Part shown: in pieces, positions 34,413-45,653 of the stretch
How the letters are laid out: each line of letters begins with the position of its first letter
Position numbering within the stretch: the first letter of the stretch is position 1
Made by a program: the position numbers and the translations under genes
Source of the DNA: Atherinomorus stipes
Lineage: Eukaryota > Chordata > Actinopteri > Atheriniformes > Atherinidae
NCBI GenBank assembly: GCA_023101725.1
Contig: JALJCO010001235.1
Location: 1-64,000, forward strand
Direction of reading: 5' to 3'
Length of the DNA: 64,000 nt
Notes under the pieces: generated by a model
Told to the model about the DNA's origin: nothing
What the model saw: only the letters and a program-made list of their open reading frames with translations
The model's database searches: none

Positions 34413-35352
34413 GGGATGGGCATTTTAAGTAATTTTCAAAGTCAACTAGTCAGGCATATCAAAATCGATTAATCGAGTAGTTGTGACGTCATCAATAATT
34501 CAACAAAAAATGCTTTTAACCAAAAGGGAAATTGTAAAACGTGTGAGATCTTATTTATAGGTTATATTGGGTGTGTTCCATACATCAGTTTTTTGTCTTG
34601 TTAGTTTTATTTTATCATTGTGTGGCTCTAGTGTGCTTTATTGTACAGTGGAGAAAGTGGATCAGGGAGGATAGGACTGAACTGGGACTGAACTGGACTG
34701 TCTGCGCTCATGTGGCGGCTGCTAGTAGCGCTAGTGTTTACTTAGCATAATGCTACGTGGACTAAACAGTCACCCAACAGGAGCATTAAGTAACCACAAA
34801 ACCAGTTATTTTCCTCATCTTCCAGTCTGGTTTTTGCTCCAGAAGCAACATTTCTATGATGGCTTAGTAACTTTGCTGCTCTGTCTGGTCTCCACAGTGA
34901 AAGCTTCGACATAAACAGCTGTTAAATCCCTGTGGCAGAGCGAGGTGACGCTCCGAGTAACTCTCTCCACTTTACCTGCAGTAGTGAAGCAGACACGGAC
35001 TCTACTGCGGCTAGAACAGCCGTGTGGAGTTTACTGGTGAAGCTGGCAGCCAAAACATTCACGCTAAACAGTTTCCCACAGCTTCTCCCTCTGCTGCCAT
35101 GTCTCTTCCCTCCCACTGCTGCCGACCCCCCTCCCCCACTCTGTTAGGTGGTTTTCCTGATTGGACACAGTGCTGCACGTCATCACTCCTTCTTAAAGGG
35201 GCCGTGCTGTTGTTTGACCAGCGCTATATATAGCAGCATGTGTCTGCTCAATGAAACGTAATTCATAACAAGCGTCTTTTAAAAACAAACGTCAACTTTT
35301 GCACCGTATCGACTCGTCGATTAATCGATTAGTGTGCACAAGGTCTCCAATC
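34413..35352. mobile_element. Putative hAT-like element, degenerate
   Basis: Near the left end the sequence reads TAGGGATGGGCATTT then ATCGATTAATCGAGTAG. Near the right end an inverted match GTCGATTAATCGAT is seen. The outermost termini no longer match well, and no transposase is recognisable. Assignment to hAT rests on the GGGATGGGC-type end and is inference. Confidence 0.45.
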
Positions 35353-35862
35353 CCATCTAAAGGGAACATACCACCCTAATTATTGCATCTATACACTGGC
35401 TTCGTCTGAGACAAAGAATTTATTTTAAAAAGTTGCTGCTGGTGTGCAAGGCTCTGAATGGTTCTGGTCCACAGTGAGCTACAGAGACTTCTAAGATGGG
35501 CTGGTTTGCTTTCCGTCCTGAGAGTCCAAAGTAAACATTGGGGTTTTCCTGTTACGGATATCTAGAATAAACTGCCAGAAAACCTGAAATTTGATCCAAC
35601 CCTTAGTTTTGTTAAATCGCTTATTAAAACTTTTTGTCATAACTAATAATAAAAATGTAGAATTTTTCTTTTTGAATCTATTTTTTCAGTTATGTAAACT
35701 GATGACAATGGAGATGATGAGAATGAATTAGCTGTGAAGTCAGTGTGTGTCATACAGTTTGTATTTCTCTTGCCTCATTGTTTCTTCCAATGCTCAGCAG
35801 AATGGGTTGCAGTAAAGTATGTATGAAATGGGCTGTATAAATAAAATAGCTTTGCTATGGTC
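35353..35862 (+). mobile_element. L2-like LINE 3' fragment, degenerate
   Basis: The plus strand reads HWLRLRQRIYFKKLLLVCKA then LNGSGP, the L2-like motif upstream of the one seen at 32985. Later parts are frame-broken. A weak tail GGGCTGTATAAATAAAAT at about 35832-35850 resembles the L2 3' end. Confidence 0.65.
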
Positions 35863-36184
35863 CAGACAAAAGCAGAACTTCATTCCTGGGTCACTTTGTT
35901 GATACAAGGAAACTGTGATAAACTGAAGGTCCAAGTTCTGGATATTTGTAAGCTGTTCTGAAGGTCTTGGTCAAGTTAGCCAGAACCAAGTTTGACGGTA
36001 GATGACGGTATTTAGTCTGAGAAGGTCTCAGACATTTATGTGATTTATGTCGTGTCTCTGTCCCTCCCCCTGTCACTGTCCCCCACGTGAACTCCCTGTG
36101 CGCTGCTCACTGTAAACAAATATAACTAACGGACTGCTAACTGCTGCTGTGGCAAAAACACAAAACAATAGGTAAGGATTAAGT
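35863..36184. other. Non-coding, unassigned
   Basis: No gene or repeat family was recognised. Confidence 0.4.
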
Positions 36185-36470
36185 CTTGGAGGCGTTGACT
36201 TTTGCAGTGTGGACTTTTTAAACCACAGAAGGAGTTGGAGGTGAGTGGGTTAAAGTTTTTAGAAATGTGGTTTGTTAGCTGTTTAGTAGTATGCTAACGA
36301 GCTATCCACTCGGCTGTTATCGTTAACCTGCTCGTAAAACATCCCCGCACACGTCCCTGCGCTCTGAAGGCGTGGTTTTGGGTGGTGTTTTTTTTTTTTT
36401 TTTTTTTAATGTTGCTTGCTAGAACCGTTTTTCTAACATTGCTAACCCCAGCTTTAACTCTGTAGGCTGC
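36185..36470 (+). repeat. Dispersed repeat, copy 1
   Basis: The sequence is collinear with 42105-42370. Shared words include AGCTATCCACTCGGCTGTT, TTTAGAAATGT and GGAGGTGAG, in the same order. A T-run interrupts it at about 36389-36408. Function and family unknown. Confidence 0.65.
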
Positions 36471-36726
36471 TGGTTAAATTATACAGCCACCTACATAAAT
36501 TAGTTCAGTAATTCATTTATTTATGAATTAAACACGTGTGGATTTCATAACATATATTTTACAAGAACAGATGAAATTAACTTTATTCTGTTTACATCTG
36601 AAAATTGAACAGGAACACCAGGAACAGAGATGAGGCTGAGTTTGGAAGCAATGACATAAAATTACGTTGTCGTGCAAGATGATGGAGGAACCATCACTGT
36701 CCCAATTCTATCTTTTTCCCGCACTT
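36471..36726. other. Non-coding, unassigned
   Basis: AT-rich sequence with no recognisable feature. Confidence 0.4.
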
Positions 36727-37205
36727 GCGAACTGCCTGGTCCACCAGCCTGACCAACACCATGTAAGAGATACACGGCAAGTCAGTCTGGGTTCCCTCCA
36801 TTGGTAAGTGATTTCCACAAAAAAACTGACTGGACCAATCACAGCGCGGAAGATGGGAGTTTATGACACGTCTTTTATGGCAATTCAATTCTCTAACCAT
36901 AAACCGTCAGAATGGCGGCTGCAGAGGAGCAACAATATAACGATGCTTTTTCTGATGTCCAAAACGAGCTTGCATGTTCTTAAAACCGCAACAACTTGTT
37001 GCTCTTAAGGTTTTCGTCTTACAAGAGACGTTTGCTTCACTTCCGTGTTTCTCTGATTGGTTCTCTCCGGTTCACTTTCCCCCTGTTAGTCCGACTCCTG
37101 CCTCTTGTCTCGCATTGGAAATCAGTCTTGAGCGGAAGGATCCCAGACTGACTTAGCGTGTATCTCATACATGGTGTTGGTCTGGCTGGTGGTCTAGGCT
37201 AGCAC
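36727..37205. mobile_element. Fold-back element with about 70-bp arms
   Basis: The left arm, 36735-36802, contains GACCAACACCATGTAAGAGA and AAGTCAGTCTGGG. The inverted right arm, about 37130-37200, contains GACCAACACCATGTATGAGA and AAGTCAGTCTGGG. Few mismatches occur. The interior has no coding capacity. Confidence 0.8.
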
Positions 37206-38585
37206 ACTCCAACCCTTAATGTACACTTCTACAAACTGCACACTTCATACAGGACCGTAGGGTTTAGGGTGGGTATTGGGACAGGGCCTATGTGTTCACA
37301 CTACTCCAAATGAACAGTAGAATGATGGAAGAGGACCAGGGTTTGATTAAAGCGGACCAAGCGGTGCCAGCTTAAACACACTCATAAAGAGAATAAATCT
37401 TGATCTGAAAACTGACCAACCAATCAAATTTCAATTCATAACTCAAAGTACCTGTATCTAAATCACACAGTCATCGAGAACCAACAAACTCTCAATACTC
37501 AGCCCAGTAAGTCCCCAAACCAACAAACCAACTACACCAATTAGTTCCCACACCAATTAAACCAACTAAAAACCAAATTAACCTACTAAATTTATATTAA
37601 AATAGTCAGAGTAATAAAACAATTAATTATCAACACAGACAACACAGTATGAGCCAACGTATAACCAGTAACATCCACCAAATATCCAGGACCTTCTGTC
37701 AGCTGACCAGCCAACCGGTGAATTTACCAATCAGATTAGATCAGATGAGCAGCTTCTTTCAGTGATGTCTGATTGTCTCCACATCAGCAGCACCGCAAAC
37801 GTCTGTGAGAAGAAAAGTGTAAATGACTCATCTCTCGCTCAACAGGATGAACGGGTGTGGGCGATCGAATGGGTTGAGTGAGGACATGCAAGGCTGACAG
37901 AGCGGAGAGAGAGAGAGAGAGCATCCAGCATGCATGAATGGACTCGTTCTTTCATTACAGCCAAATATTTTGTGCCAGTTTTACAGAAACCAGTGAGTCA
38001 CCTTGCTGATAACTGTGCTTGTGAGGACATCAGGGTTTTCAGTGTGTTTTCAAACACCCGAATGAAACCCATTCAGTCTCCCCCAACAAGAACATAGAAA
38101 CCAGTCTGAGACCTAGTCTGAGTCCAATCTTTAGCAGAACAGGACATGAATCAAGTTTAAACAAAGAGCAAAAACAAAAGAAATGAAGTCAAATAACATT
38201 TGAAACCAGGTTGAAACACACCTGATCCAAATGCACCCGAGGCAGTCTAAAAACAGGTGAAAACCAAGAGCAGAAAACCATAAAAATCCCCCTAAAAAGC
38301 CCAAAACAAAGTGGAAAACTTGTAATACCACAGGTCTAAAATCAGCTTAAAATCATATCTGAAAAACCAGCTGAAACTGGACCAAACCCATCCACCAGCC
38401 ACAATTACAAATACCATCCAAAGCCTGTGTACTAAGAGATTAAAATCAAATCCCATAACTTTCAAACTTAGTCTGATAGTGTGGAAACTAACCCAAAACA
38501 GTCTAAAGGCAAGTCCAGAGCCAAGATCTGTCAAAAACATTGTTAGAATCCAAACATAAAACCAGGCAAAACTGGTCTGAATTGG
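37206..38585. other. Non-coding, A-rich
   Basis: No gene is supported. The part at 37380-37700 is A/C-rich with scattered CCAACTA/CCAACCAA words. A (GA)n run lies at about 37906-37921. From 38090 to 38590 short words such as AAACCAG and GTCTGA recur irregularly, suggesting a decayed short-period repeat. Confidence 0.4.
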
Positions 38586-39520
38586 AGGTTTGGAGGTGTT
38601 GATTCTCAGCCAAGCCGCTTCACACTTGGTTGAAAATCTCTCCAGTGAGAGTTGGAGATCACGGCCCGATGAAGCCAACACAGCCACATCATCTGCAAAA
38701 GCAGAGATCCAATCCTGAGGCCACCAAACCGGATCCCTTCAACACCTCAGCTGAGCCTAGAAATCCTGTCCATAAAGGTTATGAACAGGATTGTGACAAA
38801 GGGCAGCCTTGGCAGAGTCCAGCCTTCACTGGAAATGAATCCGACTTACTGCCAGAAATGAGGACCAAGCTCTGGCATCAGTTGTACAGGGACTGGACTG
38901 CCCACACAAGTGGGTCCAGTACTCCATATTCCCAGAGCACCCCCCACATGAGTCCCCAGGTGACATGGTCGAACGCCTTCTCCAAGTCCACAAAGCACAT
39001 CCAGACTGGTTGGGTGAACTCCCATGCCCACTCCAGGACCCCTAAGAGGGTGTACAGCTGGTCCACTGTGACACACCCAGGACGAAAACAACACTGCTCC
39101 TCCTCAATCAGAGATTCGACTATCCGGCGGACCCTCCTCTCCAGGACCTCTGAATAGACTTTACCGGGGGAGGCTGAGGAGCGTGATCCCCCTTAGGTGG
39201 AGCACACGCTCCGATCCCCCTTTTTCAAGAGGTGGACCACCACCCCAGTCTGCCAATCCTGAGGCGCTGTCCCTGATGTCCACGCGATGCTGCAGAGGCA
39301 TGTCAGCCAAGACATTCCTACAGCATCCAGAGCCTTGAGGAACTCCGGGCAGATCTCATGTACCCCTGCCACTGAGGACCTTTTTATCCACCTCAGCGAC
39401 CTCAGTCCACCCTTGAGTCCTCAAACTCTGCTTCCTCATCAGAACGTGTTGGTTGGATTGAAGAGGTCTTCGAAGTATTCCTTCCACCAACCCACAACGT
39501 CCCGAGTCGAGGTCAGGAGC
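38586..39520 (-). mobile_element. Rex3 (RTE-clade) LINE, reverse transcriptase region
   Basis: The minus strand reads TVDQLYTLLGVLEWAWEFTQ, VWMCFVDLEKAFDHV and, near 38640-38700, ADDVAVLASSGRDLQLSLER. The last is the catalytic-box region with its first residue uncertain. The word GTGACAAAGGGCAGCC at 38793-38808 and ACCACCACCCCAGTCTGCCA near 39236-39255 correspond, from memory, to the sites of primers widely used to amplify fish Rex3. This is the strongest support for the family name. Stop codons and frameshifts make it inactive. Confidence 0.88.
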
Positions 39521-40424
39521 AGGATAGTATTCGATTCATTTAGAGATCAGAGCAGAAAGAAAACAGCAGCAGTATTGTAGATGGTGTATTAATGCCTAGA
39601 GAGGAGCACACTGTCTTCTCTTTGAAACTTTCCATCATTGTTACAGTCATAGACCCTGTGACATGACTTCTGGTCACATTGGTAAAGACACTGCACTTAG
39701 CTATTTATAGCTGTGCATGTGCAAAAAAACTGTCACGTCAGTCTTTTTTACATCTTCCGTTAAAAAGATGAAAATGTCACAATGTAAACAAACAAAAGAA
39801 AAACATGGTGGCTACCACTCCCCCAAATGTTACATCTGAATTTGAATAATCTGATAACCCTAGAAATCAAATAATAATCAGATTTTTGCGTAAGCATGTA
39901 AATGGGGTCAGTGATGCCCAGAGCCAGACCTGCAGACTTTGTCATCAACATCAAATTCCCATTTCATTTTCCTCTGCTAACAAATGTAAGAGACTCCTTT
40001 TCTTTTATGGATCAGAGGACCACCATTTTCCAATCTATTCAAGGAAAGAGACCTCATTCTGTAATGAGAGGAGTGGATCTGAATTCATTAATCTGTTAAA
40101 CACCACATAGCACCACCCCAGCTGTGCAGACCAAGCCCACCCTAAAGGCAGACTGGACCTCTGATCTGGATCCATCTAACACAGCAAGAATAGCTTCATT
40201 TATGTTGAGCAGGTGGGTAGATAAACAAAAAAACATTGGATAATGTGTGTGTGGGAAAAGAAAGTTGTTATGTGAGGTGTATTATCTTTCATGTATTATC
40301 AAAACAAGAAAAACACGAGCTATTGTGTAAACAATCTTTCAGGGTGAAATGATAAAAATATGTAGGTTAGGATTGAAAATCTTACCATAGTTTCTGACAG
40401 ACAAATCCAGCTTCTAATGACGTT
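39521..40424. other. Non-coding, unassigned
   Basis: No gene or recognisable repeat was found in this 900 bp of AT-rich DNA. Confidence 0.4.
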
Positions 40425-40560
40425 TCCTCTCCAGTCCCGACCGTTCCAGGCAGATGGCCATCCTTCCTGGTTCTGATGGAGGTTTTCCTCTCCACTATTT
40501 CTTCATGCAGCTCAGGATAAAGGATTGAAACAAGGAGAAAATTTGATGCAAGCTATTGGT
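40425..40560 (+). repeat. Fragment of a dispersed teleost repeat (LINE 3'UTR-like)
   Basis: The words CCGTTCCAGGCAGATGGCC, TGGTTCTGATGGAGG and TTTTCCTCTCCACT occur in the order found in a 3' region shared by several fish retroelements, as I recall. The tail is not preserved. Confidence 0.4.
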
Positions 40561-41427
40561 TTCCTAGGACATTACTTTTATGAACAGTTATTATAAATTG
40601 GTCTAATATGGGTCATAAAATTAATTTAATTGTTAATTCAATGAACTAGATTGAAAAGTGGAACTCATTGTGGTGAATGTTCTCATTCTTTTTGTCAGGA
40701 TCAAATTTATTTATTTCTTCTTCTAAAATATTTTCAATTTGGCAGTTTGTTTTCCAAATCCGATCTCCAATTGATATAAATTTGTCTGTCAGATGAAAAT
40801 TAGGATGAAAACAAATTTAAAAAGCAAACACTGAAACAAAAAAACATTTAAAAAACTGCCTAAATCAGACATATATAAAACTAAATTTACAAAAAGAGAT
40901 TGTAAATGAATGTTAGGTAGACTGTTTCTTTGTTGTAACACTTTTTTGTAATACATCTACTGTTGGCAAGTCTGTTTATTTCCCTTTTAAATGGAGCCAC
41001 GTCTGTAAGGAAACTGCATATGTGGGATGAGCAGCAGGGTTCAGGATGTGGATGTAGTCATGAAAAACTTGCAACATCTTCTAAATCAACAGCTGACAGA
41101 TGCTGGTTGAGGAATGGGATGCCATCCCACAGCAGTCTGGGACCAAGCTGGTGACCAGCATGAGGTACAAGGATGTTGTGGCTGTGCATGGTTCCTCCAT
41201 GTGATGCTGAGGCTTCTGTTTGTTAAAGGAATGGTGGATGATGTTTTCCAGGAGCATTTTTTACTATATTGCTTAAAGTCTTCTCCACACCCTGACTGCA
41301 GCCAATTAATTAAATGTTCTGACACAAAAATTAAAAAAAATAATCACCTTTGGAACGGACAAGATATAAAAAAAACCCCATCCAATAAAATTGTAATGGC
41401 CCGTGCTTATTGACTGAATGATTATGT

Positions 41428-41920
41428 GCTCGCGATTTACCGGTCAATCTACGTTCCTACCCTCACTTTTGGTCATGAGCTGTGGATCATGACCAAAAGA
41501 ACGAGATTGCGGGTACAAGCGGCTGAAATGAGTTTCCTCTGCAGGGTGGCCGGGCTCTACCTTAGAGATAGGGTGAGGAGCTCGGTCATGCGGGAGGGAC
41601 TCAAAGTAGAGCCACTGCTCCTCCGTATAGAGAGGAGCCAGATGAGGTGGCTCCGGCATCTGGTCAGGATGCCTCCTGGACGCCTCCCTGGTGAGGTGCT
41701 CCTGGCACGTTCCACCTGGATAAGGCCCCGGGGGAGACTCAGGACATGCTGGAGGGACTACGTCTCCCAGCTGGCCTGGGAACGCCTCGGGATCCCCCCG
41801 GATGAGCTGGCAGCTGTGGCTGGGGAGAGGGAGTCTGGGCTTCTCTGCTTAGGCAGCTGCCCCCACGACCCAACCTCGGATAAGCCCTCGGATAAGCGGC
41901 AGAAGATGGTACGGTACGGT
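41428..41920 (+). mobile_element. Rex3 LINE 3' end
   Basis: The plus strand reads IYRSIYVPTLTFGHELWIMT, AAEMSFLCRVAGLYLRDRV, VEPLLLRIERSQMRWLRHLV and RLAWERLGIPPDE-like sequence. This C-terminal region of the RTE-clade polyprotein is unusually well preserved: the frame is open across about 190 codons, 41426-42028. The end has GATAAGCGGCAGAAGATGG followed by short TACGG repeats, in place of the usual short-repeat tail. It is 5'-truncated, as most LINE copies are. Confidence 0.9.
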
Positions 41921-42104
41921 ACAATTATATGTCCATCAGACTCAACTGTCATTTGTCCCCCATCCATCCTCCCCGTGGGTATGTGCACGCACTCGCAATG
42001 CGCCGTGATCATCTCACAGTGCACATGAACGTGGCTACTTGCTGCGCTTATCTATGCAGCTGTTTGCTCTTAAAATCCACCAAAAAGAAAAAAAAAATTG
42101 ATGT

Positions 42105-42370
42105 GGATCAAGTTATGGAGGTGTTGGTGTTCACAGTGAGGACGTTTTACACTGCAGAAGAATTTGGAGGTGAGATAATTATCACTTTTAGAAATGTAGT
42201 TCCTCTACTGGCAAGCTAACAAGCTATCCACTCGGCTGTTCTTGGTTATTTTTGCCGACAACCATTGGTGCACATGTTTCTGTGCTCCGGAGGTGTGGTT
42301 TCAGGTGGGTGTATTTTTTAAAATGTAGCTTGCTTGAACTGTTTTTTCCAGGATCCCCTACCCTGCCTTT
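42105..42370 (+). repeat. Dispersed repeat, copy 2
   Basis: This is collinear with 36185-36470, sharing AGCTATCCACTCGGCTGTT and neighbouring words. It starts downstream of the Rex3 tail and ends inside the long-spaced inverted repeat. Confidence 0.65.
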
Positions 42371-42625
42371 AAATGAAGACATTGTTGAATCATTAATACG
42401 ACTTATTTATCAGAATTCAATTATCCAGTCCAATAAACAACACCAAACAAGAGTCAACAGCAGAATCAGGTATTTGACAAAAAAGATTTAATACATTTTC
42501 ATGAGTACAATGCACTCAACTCTGCTGCTCATCCCACACATGCATTTTCTTTACAAATATGGCTCCATTTAAATGGAAAATAAACAGACTTTTTCCAACT
42601 GGATCTGACAGCTGACAGACCTGTT

Positions 42626-42745
42626 ACTATGCCTTTGACTGATCATGTGCCCTGGCTACTTGGTAAAGGAGGTACGTCTTTGGCTGACGGGTTAGGGCGC
42701 ATCACTGTTACCTGGGAGTTTGGGAACTGAATACTGCACAGGCCC
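42626..42745 (+). mobile_element. tRNA-like SINE family, copy 1
   Basis: It shares GATCATGTGCCCTGGCTACT then TTTGGCTGACGGGTTAGGGC with two copies at 48003-48135 and 49276-49412. TGGCTGAC(T/G)GGTTAG resembles a pol III A box and the later GGGAACTGAATACTG a decayed B box. The boxes are degenerate here. Confidence 0.6.
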
Positions 42746-43139
42746 TCCTTCGTCCTGCCATATGTATAAGAATTACTACCAAGAAGTATTGTTATAATAA
42801 AGACGTAATCAACTAAACTTTAATACACTGGCTTTTTGTGATGAGTTTATAAGAAAATATTTGTAAACTAGGAAAATGTGGCAGAAAATATGTAACAGTT
42901 AACGTTCATGTGGTGTTGGGTGGGGTGGGGGGACACAATGTTAAAGTGGTTAAAGAAGCAGCAAGTTGGACTGTACTGCTTACTTTCGTTTAATTAAAAA
43001 TGAACAAATCTTCTTCACAGGCAGCTGAGCTGTGTATCCTGCTGGTTGAAGGTGTGGTTTATCTGTAGTATCGGAGCCGACTCCACCATCTTCTTGTAAA
43101 TGAACTGGTTTTTTTGTTTGTCAAGAAGCCTGTAGACTT
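42746..43139. other. Non-coding, unassigned
   Basis: No gene was found. A GGGTGGGGTGGGGGG run lies near 42917-42932. Confidence 0.4.
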
Positions 43140-43337
43140 TAGGTCCTTGAGGGCCACTGTCCTGCAAGTTGTAGAAGTTTCCCTGCTTCAACACAACCAA
43201 CTCAAATGAATGGGTCATTGTGCAGAACTTGACAAGCTGTTGGATCCATTTCATTTAAAGCAGGTGTGTTGGAGCAAGGAAGCACCTAAAGTCCTTGGGG
43301 CAGTGGCCCTCCAGGACCAGGGTTTGAGATCCCTGTT
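43140..43337. mobile_element. hAT-like MITE
   Basis: The element has a CCTTGAGGGCCACTGTCCTG start and a GGCCCTCCAGGACCAGGGTT end, the same family as 20469-20655. AACACA(A/C)C and GTGTTGG words pair around the centre. It lies about 170 bp beyond the host gene's likely polyadenylation site. Confidence 0.75.
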
Positions 43338-43512
43338 TTAAGGATACCTAGGACAAATCTTGTCGTCGTCCCCCCAGCTCCACCCCTGTAGCACACCTAC
43401 CTGATCAAACCTACCAACCAAAAGCCAGGCAAAAGCCAGGCAAAAGCATGCACACCAGTCAGAGGCCAGGACAAAATGTGTCGACTCCATACCAAGGAAT
43501 AATTAAGACCAT
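43338..43512. other. Intergenic, downstream of the host gene
   Basis: A short AAAAGCCAGGC triplication lies near 43421-43450. Nothing else was seen. Confidence 0.4.
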
Positions 43513-43840
43513 TTTATTTTTCTCATTTCTTCCTTCTCCATGTTTATTTGACAGTTACAGTTTGGTAACCAGATGCCTGAACATAACCAGAACTCTCACC
43601 ACATCAACACAAACGCCATCATATTTACACCAGACCGCATATACAAAGAACAAAGATCCATGAAATCTGTGCTCATAAATAAAAAAAAGAATATTTACAG
43701 TTTCCACAAAACAAACAATACGGTTACAGTGTCTGTCAGAGGTTACTGCATTTACAACGTTCACGGGTCTTTCAGTCTCAGAGCAGCTCGGTTTGTTTCT
43801 CAAACAATAAAGGATTCAACATTTCTTGAGTTCTGTCATC
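43513..43840 (-). other. Probable 3' UTR of the host gene
   Basis: On the minus strand the stop codon at 43843-43841 is followed by about 300 bp of non-coding sequence. AATAAA polyadenylation signals occur at 43548-43543 and 43518-43513. Which signal is used cannot be told from sequence. Confidence 0.55.
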
Positions 43841-45653
43841 TCATGACCTGGTTTTGGTTCTTATACCTTTCACCACCACTTTCCCCGACTCCTTCTTCAG
43901 GTCTCCCTGAATAGTGCTAATTTTCATCCCCAAGTCCCTAATGTGGACTCTGACATTGGCCAAGTTCCTCTGCCAGGCAGCGTCCATCTTTATGGTCTTG
44001 CCTGCTTGGCCATGGCCCTCATCAGGGTCAGCGTCTCTTTTGGGCGCTGTAGCAGTGCCACCAGCTCTTTTCATTCGCTGGTGGTCCCACAAGTCCGGTT
44101 TGGTGGCGTTGGAGATCCTGGCATTCTTACTCCGCAGTCGTTGTTTTTCAGTCACAGAGGGTGGATTAGAAGAATCCCAAACCCCTCCTGCCTTGTTCCC
44201 TTGATTCTTCCACAACACTTCCGCAGGGCTATGATTCCCGGTGTTCTTACTCCGAAGTCGAGCTGGTTCTGATGCTCCATTGTCTACTTTTGTTTCAGAA
44301 TTCCCGACACTCCTGCTTCGTAGCCGCTGCGGCTCAAACATATTAGCACTAGCTACTGTGTCCGATTTAACCGAGGTCTTACTTCCTTCGAGTTGTTGTT
44401 CTGACATGTTAGAACCCGTCACCTTGGTGGATTTGACAGAAGCAAGTCCCGAGGTCTTACTTCCTTCGAGTTGTTGTTCTGACATGTTAGAACCAGTCAC
44501 CTTATTGGGTTTGAAAGAAGCAAGTCCCGAGGTTTTACTTCCTTCGAGTTGCTGTTCCAACATGTTAGAACCAGCCACCTTGTTGGGTTTGAAAGAAGCA
44601 AGTCCCGATGTTTTACTTCCTTCCTGTTGTTGTTCCGACATATTAGCACCAGTCACCTTGGTGGCTTTGACAGAAGCAAGTGCTGAGGTTTTACTTCCTT
44701 CGAGTTTTTGTTCCAACATGTTAGAACCAGTCACCTTATTGGGTTTGACAGAAGCAACTCCTGACGTTTTACCTCCTTGAAGTTGCTGTTCTGACATGTT
44801 AGCACCAGTCATCTTGGTGGCTTTGACAGAAGCAAGTCCTGAGGTTTTACTTCCTTCGTGTTGTTGTTCTGATATGTTAGCACCAGTCACCTTGGTGGGT
44901 GTGACAGAAGCATGTCCCGAGGTTTTACTTTCTTCGAGTTGTTGTTCCGACATGTTAGAACTAGTCACCTTGTTGGGTTTGACAGAAGCAAGTCCCGAGG
45001 TTTTACTTCTTTGACGTTGTTTGTCCCACATGTTGGAGTCCATCTTTAAGTCAGCGGAATCACCTATCCCAGGATTCTGGCTACGCTGTCTGCGTGCCTC
45101 CCACATGCCAACATTGATAGTCATGCTCTGCTTTGCCAAAGTGGGATTGCAGGCACTTTTACCTTCTTGTTTCTGTGGTTCCCATATACTGGGATCTACT
45201 TTAGCTGCCTGGACAGAATACCCCATTAGTTTTCTTCCAGAGCTAGACTCTGAAGTCCTGTCTTTAGCTCCGGATTCTGTTCCCTGGTGCTGTGGAGGTA
45301 TCTGTGGTGTAACGCATTGCAGAGGTCTTGGTGACGATGGAGGTGATGGTGTTGGGGGTGGTGAAGCTTCAAGCGAATCCCTACGACTGTCTATGAACTC
45401 CAGGGAGGAGCCTAGCATGCCGGCCAGCTCAGGGGTGGCCTCCACCAGCTCCAGAGGGTCCTTGACATCAGGCCTGAAGGAGGCTAGCTCCTGCTCATCA
45501 GGACCAGTCAGGAGCTGCGACAGAGATGCCTGCCGGTAGAACTCATCCTCAGGGAGGCACTGCACGTTGAGCTGCGGGAAAAGGCGACGGAAGGAGCGGG
45601 ACGTCATCCGAAGGCGGCCCAGGACGTCGGAGAGGAGGAGCCAATTCCTGGGT
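43841..45653 (-). CDS. Terminal coding exon of a repeat-containing, probably nuclear protein
   Basis: A continuous frame runs from the splice acceptor (TTTGTTTCAG before 45653) to the stop codon at 43843-43841, about 603 residues. The first 16 residues read PRNWLLLSDVLGRLRM; the methionine at 45607 is internal, since the frame and likeness to the preceding exon continue upstream of it. Roughly the first 90 residues look folded. A Pro/Ser-rich linker (SPPPTPSPPSSP) follows, then a long low-complexity tail. The tail holds eight 26-residue repeats (consensus SKTSGLASVKPNKVTGSN plus MSEQQLEG) at about 44385-45012, flanked by older diverged units sharing an RLRSKN-like core. The lysine-rich end reads KVVVKGIRTKTRS. 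The folded part recalls, from memory only, the C-terminal region of long LCOR/LCORL (PALI-type, PRC2-associated) proteins. I hold this as a weak guess. No catalytic motif, signal peptide or membrane segment is visible, and a basic, disordered tail suggests a nuclear role. Confidence 0.88.
44385..45012 (-). repeat. In-frame 78-bp coding tandem repeat
   Basis: Eight full units and one partial encode 26-residue repeats within the host exon. Units differ at a few positions (K/T, P/A, L/V/H), often by single bases. Two subtypes, KPNKVTGSNM and KATKVTGANM, alternate irregularly. The open frame through all units argues for selection on the protein. Confidence 0.92.

Larger units (their letters stand above)
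40961..42600. repeat. Long-spaced inverted repeat enclosing a Rex3 fragment
   Basis: The arms are 40961-41071 and 42487-42600. They share AAGTCTGTTTATTT, TTTAAATGGAGCCA and GTGGGATGAGCAGCAG in inverted order, over about 110 bp. Between them lie unassigned sequence (41072-41425), a Rex3 3' end (41428-41920) and dispersed repeat copy 2 (42105-42370). It may be one TIR element that collected insertions, or an inverted duplication. Confidence 0.7.

Noticed and set aside
41426..42028. 200-residue open frame as a host gene
   Set aside because: It is the C-terminal part of Rex3; the last part reads through the 3' tail.
44241..45539. Plus-strand frames of 72-179 residues opposite the host exon
   Set aside because: They are antisense shadows of the repeat-containing exon, with Ser/Cys/Leu-rich repeats created by the 78-bp period.
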